The notes under the pieces were generated by a model that did not search any database, was not told where the DNA came from, and saw nothing but the letters and a program-made list of their open reading frames with translations. Positions 1 through 9,800 of a stretch of 64,000 bases of DNA are shown here, one piece after another. Made by a program: the position numbers and the translations under genes. The stretch comes from Fallopia convolvulus (Eukaryota > Streptophyta > Magnoliopsida > Caryophyllales > Polygonaceae), in assembly GCA_964016875.1 (NCBI GenBank), contig OZ024727.1:10630091-10694090 (forward strand), given 5' to 3'. Position 1 is the stretch's first letter; each line of letters begins with the position of its first letter.

Positions 1-893
1 ACGGTAACCTCTTGCACGCCCCGACCTCGCAGCGTCGCTCCATCCACACACCGTGCCCCTTCGCGATGTGGGGGATGGACATCCTCAGCCCCTTCCCCAA
101 GGCCCCCGGTCAGGTGCGGTATATCCTGGTCATCATCGACTAGTTCACAAAGTGGGTTGAAGCACAAGCAATGGCGAAGATCACGGGGACTAAGGTCTGC
201 GACTTTCTGTGGAAGAACCTTGTCTGCCGCTTCGGCATTCCCATGACAATCATGACCGACCATGGCCCCCAATTTGATTGTGAAGAGACTCGGACATTCT
301 GCTCAGAACTCGGCATAACCCTCAAGTTCTCCTCCGTGGCCCATCCTCAGTCCAACGGCCAGGTAGAGAACGTCAATGCCCGCATCCTGTCCGATCTAAA
401 AAAGCGGCTGGGCATGGCACAAGGTCGTTGGGCAGAGCTTCTCCCACTCGTCCTATGGACGTACCGCACCACCGCGTGCCGCGCGACCGGAGAAACGCCG
501 TTCGCCCTAACCTACGGGGCAGAGGCCCTAGTCTCGGTAGAAACCCTGGTCCCGTCGGCAAGGGTGTTCGATTTTGACGAAAAGGAGAACGAGGCCAATC
601 TCAGGGTCGATTTGCTCTTCCGTGACGAGCTATGTGAAGTAGCCGACCTTCGCTCCAGGGAATACAAGCGCCGCGTGGCTGTCTACCACAACAAGAAGGT
701 GAGACCTCGTTTCCTGGCCACAGGCAATCTCGTCTTGAGAAGAACCGAAGGTGGCAAACTGGACCCCAACTGGGAGGGGCCATACATCCTCGGCGAGGAG
801 GTCGCTCCCGGAGCCTTTAAACTCAAAGACAACGAGGGGCGTACCCTCAACAAGACGTGGAACGTCGACCGGTTAAAGAAATATTTTATGTAA
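1..893 (+). pseudogene. Integrase C-terminal part of Tat element 1
   Basis: Integrase inserts the cDNA copy of the element into the nuclear genome. The reading frame is open from base 3 to the TAA at 891-893, apart from one in-frame TAG at 141-143. At the matching place the sister copy (58095-58103) has a Tyr codon in VDYFTKW. Visible motifs are MDILSPF (first catalytic Asp), TDHGPQF (second Asp) and NGQVENVNAR (catalytic Glu), the D,D-35-E core. The C-terminal part holds the family block WTYRTT...GETPFALTYG and ends NVDRLKKYFM. The N-terminal zinc finger lies off the left edge. The stop makes this copy inactive as it stands, although the remainder is well preserved and differs from the sister copy mostly by substitutions. 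Confidence 0.9.
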
Positions 894-974
894 ACTCTCT
901 GAGCCCCGTTACCTCTTTTTGTGAATAAAGGGTTGGACTTTCAAAATCTCTCTCAAAAATAAAAACTTCGGGTT

Positions 975-1440
975 TTAAGTCCATCCCTCACTTCCCGCTT
1001 GGGGTTGGAGATTTTCGTTAAGTCCAAACCCCGCTTCCCGCGTAGTGTTGGAGATTTTCGTTAAGTCCAAACCCCGCTTCCCGCGTGGTGTTGGAGATTT
1101 TCGTTAAGTCCAAACCCCGCTTCCCGCGTGGTGTTGGAGAATCTCCTTAAGTCCAAACCTCGCTTCCCGCGTGGTGTTAAAGATTTTCATTAAGTCCAAA
1201 CCCCGCTTCCCGCGTGGTGTTGGAGAATCTCGTTAAGTCCAAACCTCGCTTCCCGCGTGGTGTTGGAGATTCTCGTTAAGTCCAAACCCCGCTTCCCGCG
1301 TGGTGTTGGAGATTCTCGTTAAATCCATCCCTCGCTTCCCGCTTGGGGTTGGAGAATCTCGATAAGTCCATCCCTCGCTTCCCGCTTGGGGTTGGAGATT
1401 TTCGTTAAATCCAAACCTCGCTGCCCGCTTGGTGTTGGAG
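975..1440 (+). repeat. 43-bp tandem array, about 11 copies
   Basis: Eleven head-to-tail copies of a unit of about 43 bp lie just after the integrase stop. Each carries a core like CGCTTCCCGCGTGGTGTTGG followed by GAGAATCTCGTTAAGTCC. Two variants are interspersed: GCGTGGTG in the middle copies and GCTTGGGG at both edges. The homologous array in element 2 has about 18 copies. The array sits between the converging 3' ends of pol and the antisense gene. Because 43 is not a multiple of three, the peptides it appears to encode cycle through all frames, so it is not a coding repeat. Confidence 0.95.
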
Positions 1441-1800
1441 AAACTCGAACAAAATACGCGAGGTCCGAGCAGTGCTCGTGGCCTCGGCATAGTCGTTGTG
1501 CGAAGTCCGAAAAAGGCTCGGCACCTCGGCGAATTCTTGTAAAGATCCGAGCAAAGCTCGAAATCTCGATGCAGAATTAGAAGCACCCGATGTGGTCCAA
1601 ATACCACAGTAGTTGTGACACTCGGACCATGGGGTTGGGTAGATATGTGCGAGCATATACGAGAAAGCTAGAACAAACAAGCAATCATAAGGTAAGGAAA
1701 ATAACATAAAAAGCTGGGGCACGTGTGCCCAGATGTTTAATTACAAGCCCCGCAGGGCCACCAACAAAAAAAAAAAAACAGAAGCAGACAACGACATCCT

Positions 1801-4188
1801 TTACATCTTCGAGGCTTCAGCGGCAGGGTCGGAGGTCTTCGGAGGATCTTCAGGGGCTTGAGCAGTAGGTCCTTGGGGAGTCTCCAGGGCAGGGGCGGGG
1901 ATGGCAGAAGGTTGGGAGCTTGGCGCATCTTCCCGAGCGATGGCTGCCGAGGTAGGCGCCTCGTTGGCCACAGTTCCGTCCTCGTTGAGAAAGAACTCGC
2001 ACTCTCCCTCAGACTCTTCCCCATCAAGTTCCCCCATAGTCTCCTGGTAGTTGGGGATGAAGAACTTGATGCGGGGGTCGATGTTCCCATACTTCGCGAC
2101 CGCCTGCTTAACTCCCATCCTGACGGACTGGTGGAACATCTTCCTCACACTCTCCACCATCTCAGCCTGAAAGGCCTCGGACTTCACATACCTGGGCCCC
2201 TCGGCGTCCAGCTCCTTGCTAAGCTCAACAACACGCCCTTGGAGCCTGGTAATCTCCTCCTCAGCTTTCCGAAGCTCCGCCTCCTTCTCTCCGAAAAATT
2301 GGTGCTCCTCGGATAGCTGGCCTTTGAGCTTTGCGACCTCGTCCTTGAAATCCCCGTTCTCGTCCTTCAAATCCTTGTTCTCCTCCTTCGCCTTCCTCAG
2401 CTCCTCCTTGACCCTCGAGGCGGCCTTGGCCTCGTCCGCTGCCGCGATCTCCGCGGCGCGAACGCGTTTCTCGGCCTCTGCGAGGCTCTTTCCCCTCTTC
2501 TCAATCTCGGCGTCCCTCTCTTTAAGCCTCGCCTCCATCCTATCCATATTCCTATGGAGGAGGCTGACGCGGCCGCAGTTATAGTTCGCGAAGAAGGTAT
2601 TCTGGAGCAATAGAAGAGCACGTTAAAACAAGAATGAAAATAATAAAGCCAATCAAGAAAAAGCAACCTCGAAAGAACAAGACATACCATCGCGGAGTAG
2701 CGGAGGATCTCGTTGTTGAGGGCTGCCTCCGAGAGGTTGTTGGCCCATGCAACCTCGTCGGTCCAAGCTGACCTATCCCAGTCTTGGGACACGCCCCGGG
2801 AAGGACTAGGGCAGTGGAACTTCTCAGCAGGAGGCCCGTTGACCGAGATAACTCGGCTCTTCGAGCCAGGGCGCTCAACCATATCGCCCCCTGGGGTTCC
2901 CCCTTGGCCATCCCCCTTCTGCTTCTTCCTCTTCTCTCCACGGGGAGATCCCGTGCCCTTTCTCTTGGACCCGGCTTTGTCACCAGATCCTCGGGAGGGT
3001 TGGGACGACGTTCGGGCAGCGTCCCCCTTCGTCGAACCCCCCTCGGTCTTCTTCGCCTCAGGCGCCTTCGACGCCGGGACTGGGGCCTTCGGCTGCGATG
3101 CAAGGGGCCTCGCCTGCGAGGTCAGATCCTTTATAACAACTCCATGTTGACCTTGGGGTCTCGGAGCGTTGGAGGAAGAAGTCATGGGCCTTTTGCCCTG
3201 TGACTTCGAGGTAAGGGCGCCAAGTAGGTCCACTGTAAAAACAAAAAAGGCATAAAAGTTAGACAAGAAAAAAAAAGAAATAGCGAGGTTCATAACCTCG
3301 CTTCCCGGCAACAAAAGAAAGAAACGATCAGGAAAGAGATGGGATACCCTCTCTGCCCTCTCTAGGGGGGAGGCTGAGACTCAGACCGGCCCGCTCAAGC
3401 CGGTCCTAAGAGAGATACGCCTGGTACGGTGCCTGACTCGCTGTGGCATATCGAGCCTTGATGGCTTTAAGCTCATCAACCGTATGCGGGCACACGCACC
3501 GGACAAAGGTGCCCGGCACCACGGGAAAATTGAGATATCTCCCGGTGGGGTCTCGAACCAAAAACCAATTCGGTTTCCATGGCCCGACGTTTGATTGGGC
3601 CGTGGTGATTTTAACGTTCGGCGTGTTGAGATTGATAAGGCAGGACCGAGGTTCCCTCCTAGCTAGGAATAAAGCCGACAAGTTAGCAAGATTCGGCCCG
3701 TCCTCGAGTTCACGACTTCGAATCGTGTAGGCGCACAGCAGCAGCCAAGCGTTTGGGAACAACTGTGCGGGACAGATTCGCATGGCCCACAGTTAGTCAA
3801 CAATGTGATGGGCCAGAGGCAGCCTGAAGCCCGCCTGAAGACTGAAGAGGTGCACGACCACACACCTCTCGTAGGACGCCAAGGGCCGGCCCCCCTCTTC
3901 GGGAAGTGCCAACTCAACTCCCTCGGGCCAGGGGAAGTCTTTGGCAATCTTCCCGAGATCCTCAAGCTTGAGTTCGGTGTCCATTCCCTTGGATAGATAA
4001 TTTTCAGGGGTACCCGGGGTCATGGGAATCCGCTCTTCGAGGACAGGCGGGACGCGGGACACGGCGTTGGTAATGTAAGCCGCAAGAAAGCTCGGGGGCA
4101 CGTAGGGAGGTGGTGCCGAGGTTGTTCCCGCGTCCGGCCGCACCTCGACCTCGGTAACGACCTCATCTGGGGTGGAAGACGAAGCCAT
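1801..4188 (-). pseudogene. Antisense accessory gene of Tat element 1 (three coding exons)
   Basis: Coding exons, all on the minus strand, are 4188-3348, 3232-2688 and 2601-1801. A leader exon ends at the GTAAGT donor at 5164 and rejoins at the CAG acceptor at 4442. Exon lengths sum to 2187 nt, exactly 729 codons, so the frame is continuous across both coding introns. The first exon encodes a block (ELALPEEG..VVHLFSLQAGFRLPL..QLFPNAW) that I recognise as the plant 'putative gypsy type transposon' family, PF04195. The middle exon is rich in Lys, Ser and Pro. The last is a charged coiled coil starting MDRMEARLKERDAEIEKRG. Function is unknown. This copy has at least three in-frame stops in its first exon (near 3795, 3413 and 3363), so it is broken. 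Start chosen at MASSS, which both copies share. Confidence 0.75.
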
Positions 4189-5163
4189 TTCAACACCCGA
4201 CGACGTTCGAAGATGGGAAAAGCGCGAATTGATGGAAGCCTCGGAGTCGCTTGAAGAAGGCTCGCTGAAAACCAGCGAAGGGGACCTCGGGTTCTGGGAG
4301 TCGCTAAGTTCTACGCTTCCCGCGGACTCCGAAACCTCCTCGTAAAAACCCTCTTGAACTCTGAAAGCGAAGCCGGGGGAGGGCTCGCAGAGTTCCTCCT
4401 AGGCATGAAAAGAACGACGTCCAGGCCGCGGAAGGCTAGCACCTGGAAAAGAAAGAAGCGTTGAGACATCGGGTAAAGTAACCAAGAAAAAATATAGCGC
4501 GAGGTCATGACCTCGAAGGGAAGGAAGCACGAGGTTAAGACATTAAAAGGGAGATCAAGACGAGGTCATGACAGCGTCCGGAGGAAAGAGAATTCAAGGT
4601 CGTAAGAAGCAAAAGGCCACGTGGCGCCCTAGGGGCTACTCTGACAAGATAGGACGGCAATTGAGAAGTCGAAGCGCCAAAAAGAGGAAAGAGAAGGAGA
4701 AACGAAGGCCAGCCGTGGAAAGCAGCGGCGGAGACCCTAACGTCCCATCAATCAGCCGTCGAGACGTTTGGGTTTCCGAGGGTCTCAAAATTCAAAACCG
4801 CCGAAAGAAAGCGCAGAGACCCTCCCGTCGGTTGGAGGGCGAGGGATTCAAGTGCATGGCGTTCGCCACCCTCACCCCACCATCCCGCCGCCATGACGTC
4901 GGTGCAAAGCACCAAGAGGCAACCACTGCCCGCTAGGGCACAAGGCGGAACAAAAGGGAAAAGGAGAGAAAGGAGCAAAGGAAAAACGGCGAGAAAAAGC
5001 ATGCGGAAACTCACGCCAACCTCACCACAGCCGTTTCGCCACCGTGACGCCGGCGCGAAACACCAGGCGGCACTCCATCGCCTCTCCGAAACGCGGCTCA
5101 AAAAACAAGCAGGGAAAAATCAAAAGCGAACAAAAAGCGGGAGGAGGAAAGTCGAAGACTTAC

Positions 5164-5340
5164 TTGTTCAGAATCGACGAGGAGGGAGAGGTGGTGCAAT
5201 TGGAAAATGGCTAGACTCGCAGAAAATCGTCGGGAGAAACCGCTTGCAGGAAGCCGGAAAGATGGAGAAGAGAAGGCGAAAATGTTGAAAGAAAGAAAGA
5301 GAAGATGAAGGGGAAGCGTATGGAATACGCTCTTATAAAG
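5164..5340 (-). promoter_or_regulatory. TATA box and leader exon of the antisense gene (element 1)
   Basis: Read on the minus strand, CTTTATAAG lies at 5340-5332. About 170 bp downstream is a consensus splice donor, AACAA|GTAAGT (exon end 5164), followed by an intron of about 720 bp to the acceptor TTCCAG|GT at 4442. The same TATA box, donor and acceptor recur at 63581-63573, 63411 and 62753 in element 2, while much of the intervening sequence has drifted. I infer a dedicated promoter firing leftward from just inside the 3' LTR, against the sense genomic transcript. Confidence 0.6.
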
Positions 5341-5630
5341 AGCAGGGTTGGGCCCCCCCTGCCCAGGAAGGCTTATTGGGCATGTTCCCCCTGAACGGCC
5401 CATTAAGCAAGATACAAAGAGCAAGCCCAGAAAAGCTTCACCCTTGCAAACAAAAGAAGCTAAGTGTAGAATCTCACAAAAACAGGGCTTCGCGAGATGC
5501 CCCCCATAAACCTAGGAAACCCTTGAAACCTCGCAGAATGCCTAACCACCTCTCAGAACCTCGCACCCCGTGACCTTTGAGAGCTAATGCCCTGCGGCCC
5601 TCGGGGCAAGATCCCTAGGCCATGGGGTTG

Positions 5631-6484
5631 TGATGATGCTCAAAATGGTAAAGTGAGAAGTGGGCCCGGGGTACGAGGAACATGCGGACCCAGCGGGCCT
5701 CCCGAGGACGATCTTGGGGCCCACAACCATGTCCACCTTTTATTTTAACAAAACTCCTACCCCCACGAGGTCCCCTGAGACCTCGGAACGAGGTCTCGAC
5801 CTCGTAACCGACTCTACTGTCGCCCGCCCACCATGACCACTCAGCGAGCGCCGCTCCTCGAGCCAATCACCAATTGCCTCGCCTCTAGTCCAATCAGAGC
5901 CCTTGATCTCGGGCGTCCCACATTGGACAATGACCAAAACTCGACTCCCCAATCCTCTATAAATAGAGGAGAATCTCGTATGGAAAAGGGGTCGAAAAAC
6001 ATCTTGAACTCAAGAATTATCTTGCTCGTTGAAGATCGACGTGATCGAAACATCGTCAAAAGGCCTCGCTATAGACAAGTGAAGTCCACAAAAAGACTTC
6101 AAGTCTCACAAAGTTCCTTCCCACACCGAAGATCTCGCTACACCATCTCGCACGCCGCCTACACCTCGCTCTCATTCATCTCGGAGACTTCGCTGCCCGA
6201 TCTCGCAATTCGTCAACACCGTCCCGCTAGATCAACCTCGCTCAAGAGATCAAGCAAGCAATACTTAGAATTGTCTAGCCGGTAGGAGATCTCGAACATT
6301 TTTAGGTCGAGATCTCGGATAATCGTAGGAGATCTAGGGTGTAAACTTCCAAGTGTTTGTAACCTCGTGTTACCGTAACCTCGTTGTAAAGAAAATCATA
6401 AATAAAGAAGCAAGGTTTCGTACAGTCGAATATAACAATCTCGTGTCTTGTCTTTTAGCGAACGCGTCATTTCGGGTTTCATCA
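5631..6484 (+). repeat. 3' LTR of Tat element 1
   Basis: 854 bp, starting TGATGATG and ending TTTCATCA. It aligns along its length with the 5' LTR of element 2 at 52847-53685. It contains a TATA box at 5958-5965, a polyadenylation-like AATAAA at 6401-6406, and many short ACCTCG and GAGATCTCG words. The boundary at 5631 is set by comparison with the start of the element 2 LTRs, because upstream sequence matches only between the two 3' LTR flanks. Confidence 0.88.
5954..5969 (+). promoter_or_regulatory. LTR TATA box inside an inverted repeat
   Basis: The 16-mer CCTCTATAAATAGAGG is a 7-2-7 inverted repeat with TATAAATA (5958-5965) at its centre. It lies about 520 bp before the LTR end, a reasonable place for the U3/R start of the sense transcript. 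In element 2 the equivalent site reads TATAAGTA (53176-53183) and the right arm is lost. Confidence 0.7.
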
Positions 6485-7105
6485 ATATCTTCTCTGCCTC
6501 TTCAAAGTCTACAAATTCGTCTCCAAAATTGATCGATTTGAACTTGTCCTTCTCAATTGAATTTTGTTCCTTTATGTCCTTATGTCAATCGTGGTTCTTA
6601 CTTCTCAATTGAGAAAGATCCACATTTTCACTTGTTTTGTGTCGCCGGCGCCTGGCTGAGAACTCCCGGTCGCTGGCGTGATCCAATTCCTACAGGAGAA
6701 CAATGCTCCTTTTGCTGTCAACATCTACCCTTTCCTCATCCTATATGAAAACCAATACTTCCCGTTTGATTTCGCCTTCTCGTTTGAGGCGAAATTTGCA
6801 TATAAAGATGGTGTGATGAGAAACAACACTTGTGAAATTTGCTTACAGGTTTGACTTTTGTGTTGTATGCTGATTTAGTGAATTTTCAACAAATGCTATG
6901 ACTTTCATCTTTAGGCACGTTGGTGAGTACTGAATTTATTTCTTCCCTTGATTTTACAAGTAGATTCTTTACTAAATAAGAGATACACATTTCAATTTCC
7001 ATTGAGAAAAGCATGTTGGTATGATGTACTTTGTGCGTTAGAAGAGAAAAATCACATTGCTTGCATATGATGTGGTGTTTGTGTAAAATCATTTATCACT
7101 TTAAG
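6485..7105. other. Unassigned flank of element 1
   Basis: About 620 bp of AT-rich sequence with no recognisable gene. A short open stretch at 6557-6748 (+) has no family resemblance that I can see. Confidence 0.5.
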
Positions 7106-7175
7106 AGCCTATTAGCTCAAATGGTTGAGCAATGTGCATGTGCACATAGATGTGGGTTCAAATCTCACATAGGAT
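7106..7175 (+). other. tRNA-like sequence at the head of a GGTTCAT-rich repeat
   Basis: 70 nt fold as a near-cloverleaf. Acceptor arms AGCCTAT and ATAGGAT pair at six of seven positions. The D-stem is GCTC/GAGC in an A-box-like TAGCTCAAATGGTTGAGC. The T-arm is GTGGG-TTCAAAT-CTCAC, a B-box. The anticodon arm is not canonical: ATGTGC/GCACAT leaves a 4-nt loop. A second copy at 50770-50839 (-) has a fully paired acceptor and T-stem. This looks like an internal Pol III promoter of a tRNA-derived repeat rather than a working tRNA. Confidence 0.6.
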
Positions 7176-8013
7176 AATTCTATAAACGCTTTATATATTT
7201 TGGTTCATTATAACTCTTCTTTCGGTTCATGATTTTGTAAGCTCCGGTTCATAATAGTTCATCTTACATTTCATGTCGTTTTGGTTCATGACATTTGTTC
7301 TTTTGGTTCATACTAAATTAATTTTTGGTTCATAATAGTTCATCTTACAGTTCATGTCTTTTAAGTCATACAGACTAGTTGTAATTTTGGTTTATGACAT
7401 TTGTTCTTTTGGTTCAAAGTACATTAAAGTTTGGTTCATGCGTTTTTAAGTTTACTTGTTATTTCAATTTATACTTGTAGGTTGATTGAATACTACCTAT
7501 GATTTTAAATTACATTGTTATTACAATATTTAACTAGAAGCAGTGGAAATCACTACAAGTGCTACGCAATGGAAAGAGTACATTTTGAGAAAACAATGTA
7601 AAAGATTGATCATTGATTACTTACATGGTTCATAGAATTAATTACACGGTTCATAGTGTTCAACATGAAGGTTCATAGTGTTCAACATAAAGGACGTGAA
7701 GGTTCATGAATTTGTAAAAAGGGCATTCGACTCATTGGGTTTGACGTGAAGCCTAAAACAACCTTAAATTACATTGTTATTATAATAGTTAACTAGAAGC
7801 AGTGGAAATCACTACAAGTGCTACGCAATGGAAAGGGTCCATTTTGAGAAAACAATGTAAAAGATTGATCCTTGATTACTTACACGGTTCATAGAATTAA
7901 TTACACGGTTCATAGTGTTCAACATAAAGATTCATATTGTTCAACATGAAGGTTCATGAATTTGTAAAAAGGGATTCGGCTCATTGGGTTCGACGTAAAG
8001 CCTAAAACAACTT
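7176..8013 (+). repeat. GGTTCAT-rich tail with a 258-bp tandem duplication
   Basis: The tail after the tRNA-like head is dominated by GGTTCAT and its variants spaced every 20-40 bp. The segment GGTTCATAATAGTTCATC recurs within it, and a homologous tract follows the second tRNA-like head at 50076-50769. From 7506 to about 7763 and 7764 to about 8013 a unit of roughly 258 bp is present twice; each copy holds AACTAGAAGCAGTGGAAATC and ends near GCCTAAAACAAC. Confidence 0.75.
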
Positions 8014-8132
8014 TAAAAGCATTTACATTGTATCAAAGTGATTTGTTCAAACACAAAGTAACATAAAAAACAGACAACTTAATCCCCAAAACACATAGCA
8101 ACTACTAAAAAGACAAATAGAAAATTGTAACT

Positions 8133-9009
8133 TCAATGTTTAATCTTGTGAATGAAATAAGAACAATCTTGTGATAAGTGAAGAATGTATGCATCACTAG
8201 ATTCTTGAATTTCATCCAATGGAACTCCATCAATATTAGCATCATTATCAAGATCCTTCAATTGAACACCATCAATACTATCATCATTATCTGAATTAGA
8301 CAAATTAGGTTGACCGGAGCTTGATGAACATCCTACAATAAAAAAAGGAGAAAAAGAAGAGATCTAGTAAAAATGTGCAAAATACCGTTTTACAGTTGGT
8401 TCACAAATATTGTCATTGCAGTTCATAATATTAAACAGGAAGGTTCACTGAAAATAACAATGCGGTTCATATAAAATAAAAATACGAATTGTAAGTGAAG
8501 TGATCTAACAAAGGTCATAAGGATACTAATTGCTTATTCAAAACAATATCCTACTAGTCAATGTGGATAACTATGCATAGACATATACACAAAAGTATCA
8601 TATTCGACAAAGCATACTAAGCATCATATGCAAACATTCATTTTATCCACAAGGCGGAATTTAAACACTAAAACATCATCAATATATGAAAAGGTCTTGC
8701 AATTTGTCCACATTATCTTCATATTCACTAATTAGAACATTAAAAACAATATTCCAATACATTTTAGCAAAATATGCTCATTGAGTAATTTTATCAAACA
8801 CTTTGTGGGCAATCTAATAAGCATATAAATTTTAATTCTAGTTTCTATAAAATTTTGTTTCTAATCCCAAAATCAAGAGTACAACACATTTCTCCATGAT
8901 CTCAAGCAACAAAGAAACATAAACAACAACAAATTTAGGTAGAGATCGAGATCATCCACCAAACTAAACTCTTCTTAAGTATTTTTCAAAACCGCTTACC
9001 TAAACTCAT
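8133..9009 (-). CDS. Possible two-exon gene for a 69-residue acidic peptide
   Basis: On the minus strand an ATG at 9009-9007 opens a 10-nt exon (MSL plus one base) ending at the donor G|GTAAGC (9000). The acceptor TTGTAG| at 8333 leads into a 200-nt exon ending in TGA at 8135-8133. The total is 210 nt, 70 codons, with no internal stop. The product would be acidic and Ser/Asp-rich, with the motif pairs IDGVQLKDLDND and IDGVPLDE. I do not recognise a family. It could be the residue of a longer transposon gene whose middle was deleted, since it lies between transposon ends. Splice sites are good, but nothing outside the sequence supports expression. Confidence 0.3.
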
Positions 9010-9040
9010 TGTGTCTTCAATTTGGACTAAGAGTATGTGT

Positions 9041-9098
9041 CGATCGAAGGGGAGATCGAGATCGAAAGAGGGAGATCGAGATCGAGATCGAAGTCGTT
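9041..9098 (+). repeat. GATCGA-type microsatellite
   Basis: A short run of GATCGA and GAGATC units (about nine, interrupted) lies just upstream of the possible minus-strand gene and would fall in its 5' leader. Confidence 0.8.
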
Positions 9099-9333
9099 GA
9101 CGTGATCACATCGCCATTCATTCATCACGTAGAGAGGGAGGAGAAATTTAGGGCTAAAAGATAAAATTAAAAATAAAGCATAGTAAAATGACAAAAGTAC
9201 CCTTTCATCTTTAAAAAATAAAGGAGTGTGAGTGTTGATAGCAGCCCATCTAGACCCTTAATCTCATAAAATCAACGGATGAGAATTGTTCTCATTTTAC
9301 ATGATAAGAATAATTCTCATTTGATCCCCAATC

Positions 9334-9767
9334 TAATATTATATTAGAGGTTGATTCACATGGAAATGGGGCTTATCATGAAAACTAAGAATAAATGAGG
9401 ACCCTTGGATTTGAGAAATGGATGGCTAAGATTAGAAGAGATAGGGGCAAAATGGTAATTTGGACAAAAATAAAAAAAAAAAAAAATATATTTTTTTTAT
9501 TTTCTTAGTTTCGCTTGTTTTTGCCAAAAACACAAAATTTGATTTTTTATGTTACGTTCACGTATTTTATGCATATGTTCACACTATTATAAGACATGTT
9601 CACATATTATCACATTTTTCAGTTCAAAGATTTTATAATACGTTCACATATATTACAAGTGTGTTCATATATTATTACTCTTTGTTCATGTTTTATGGTC
9701 ATGTGTTCATGTTCGATTAAATCATAATACAAGCGTTAAACGGCTTAAAAAAATTTGACAAAAAAAT

Positions 9768-9800
<33 letters not shown>

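Larger units (their letters stand above)
1..6484 (+). mobile_element. Tat-lineage Ty3/gypsy element 1, 3' portion
   Basis: The window opens inside the pol gene of an LTR retrotransposon and runs through its 3' LTR. In order it holds integrase, a 43-bp tandem array, an antisense spliced accessory gene and the LTR. The same order recurs at 57560-64000 in a second copy of the family. Lineage assignment to Tat (Ogre/Retand-like) rests on the second copy having an extra RNase H domain after the usual one, and on the antisense ORF downstream of integrase, both known Tat traits. The last bases before 6485 are ...TTTCATCA, and the LTR begins TGATGATG, giving TG..CA ends. The 5' end lies outside the window, so a target-site duplication cannot be checked. 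Confidence 0.88.

Noticed and set aside
140..783. Minus-strand open frames opposite the integrase
   Set aside because: They overlap a recognisable integrase and have no motif of their own; they are shadows of the sense codons.
7106..7175. A working tRNA gene
   Set aside because: The anticodon arm is non-canonical (4-nt loop) and one acceptor pair is mismatched; it is better read as a tRNA-derived promoter.
9460..9720. 86-residue Phe/Tyr-rich frame
   Set aside because: Low-complexity AT-rich DNA inside a TIR element; no family signature.
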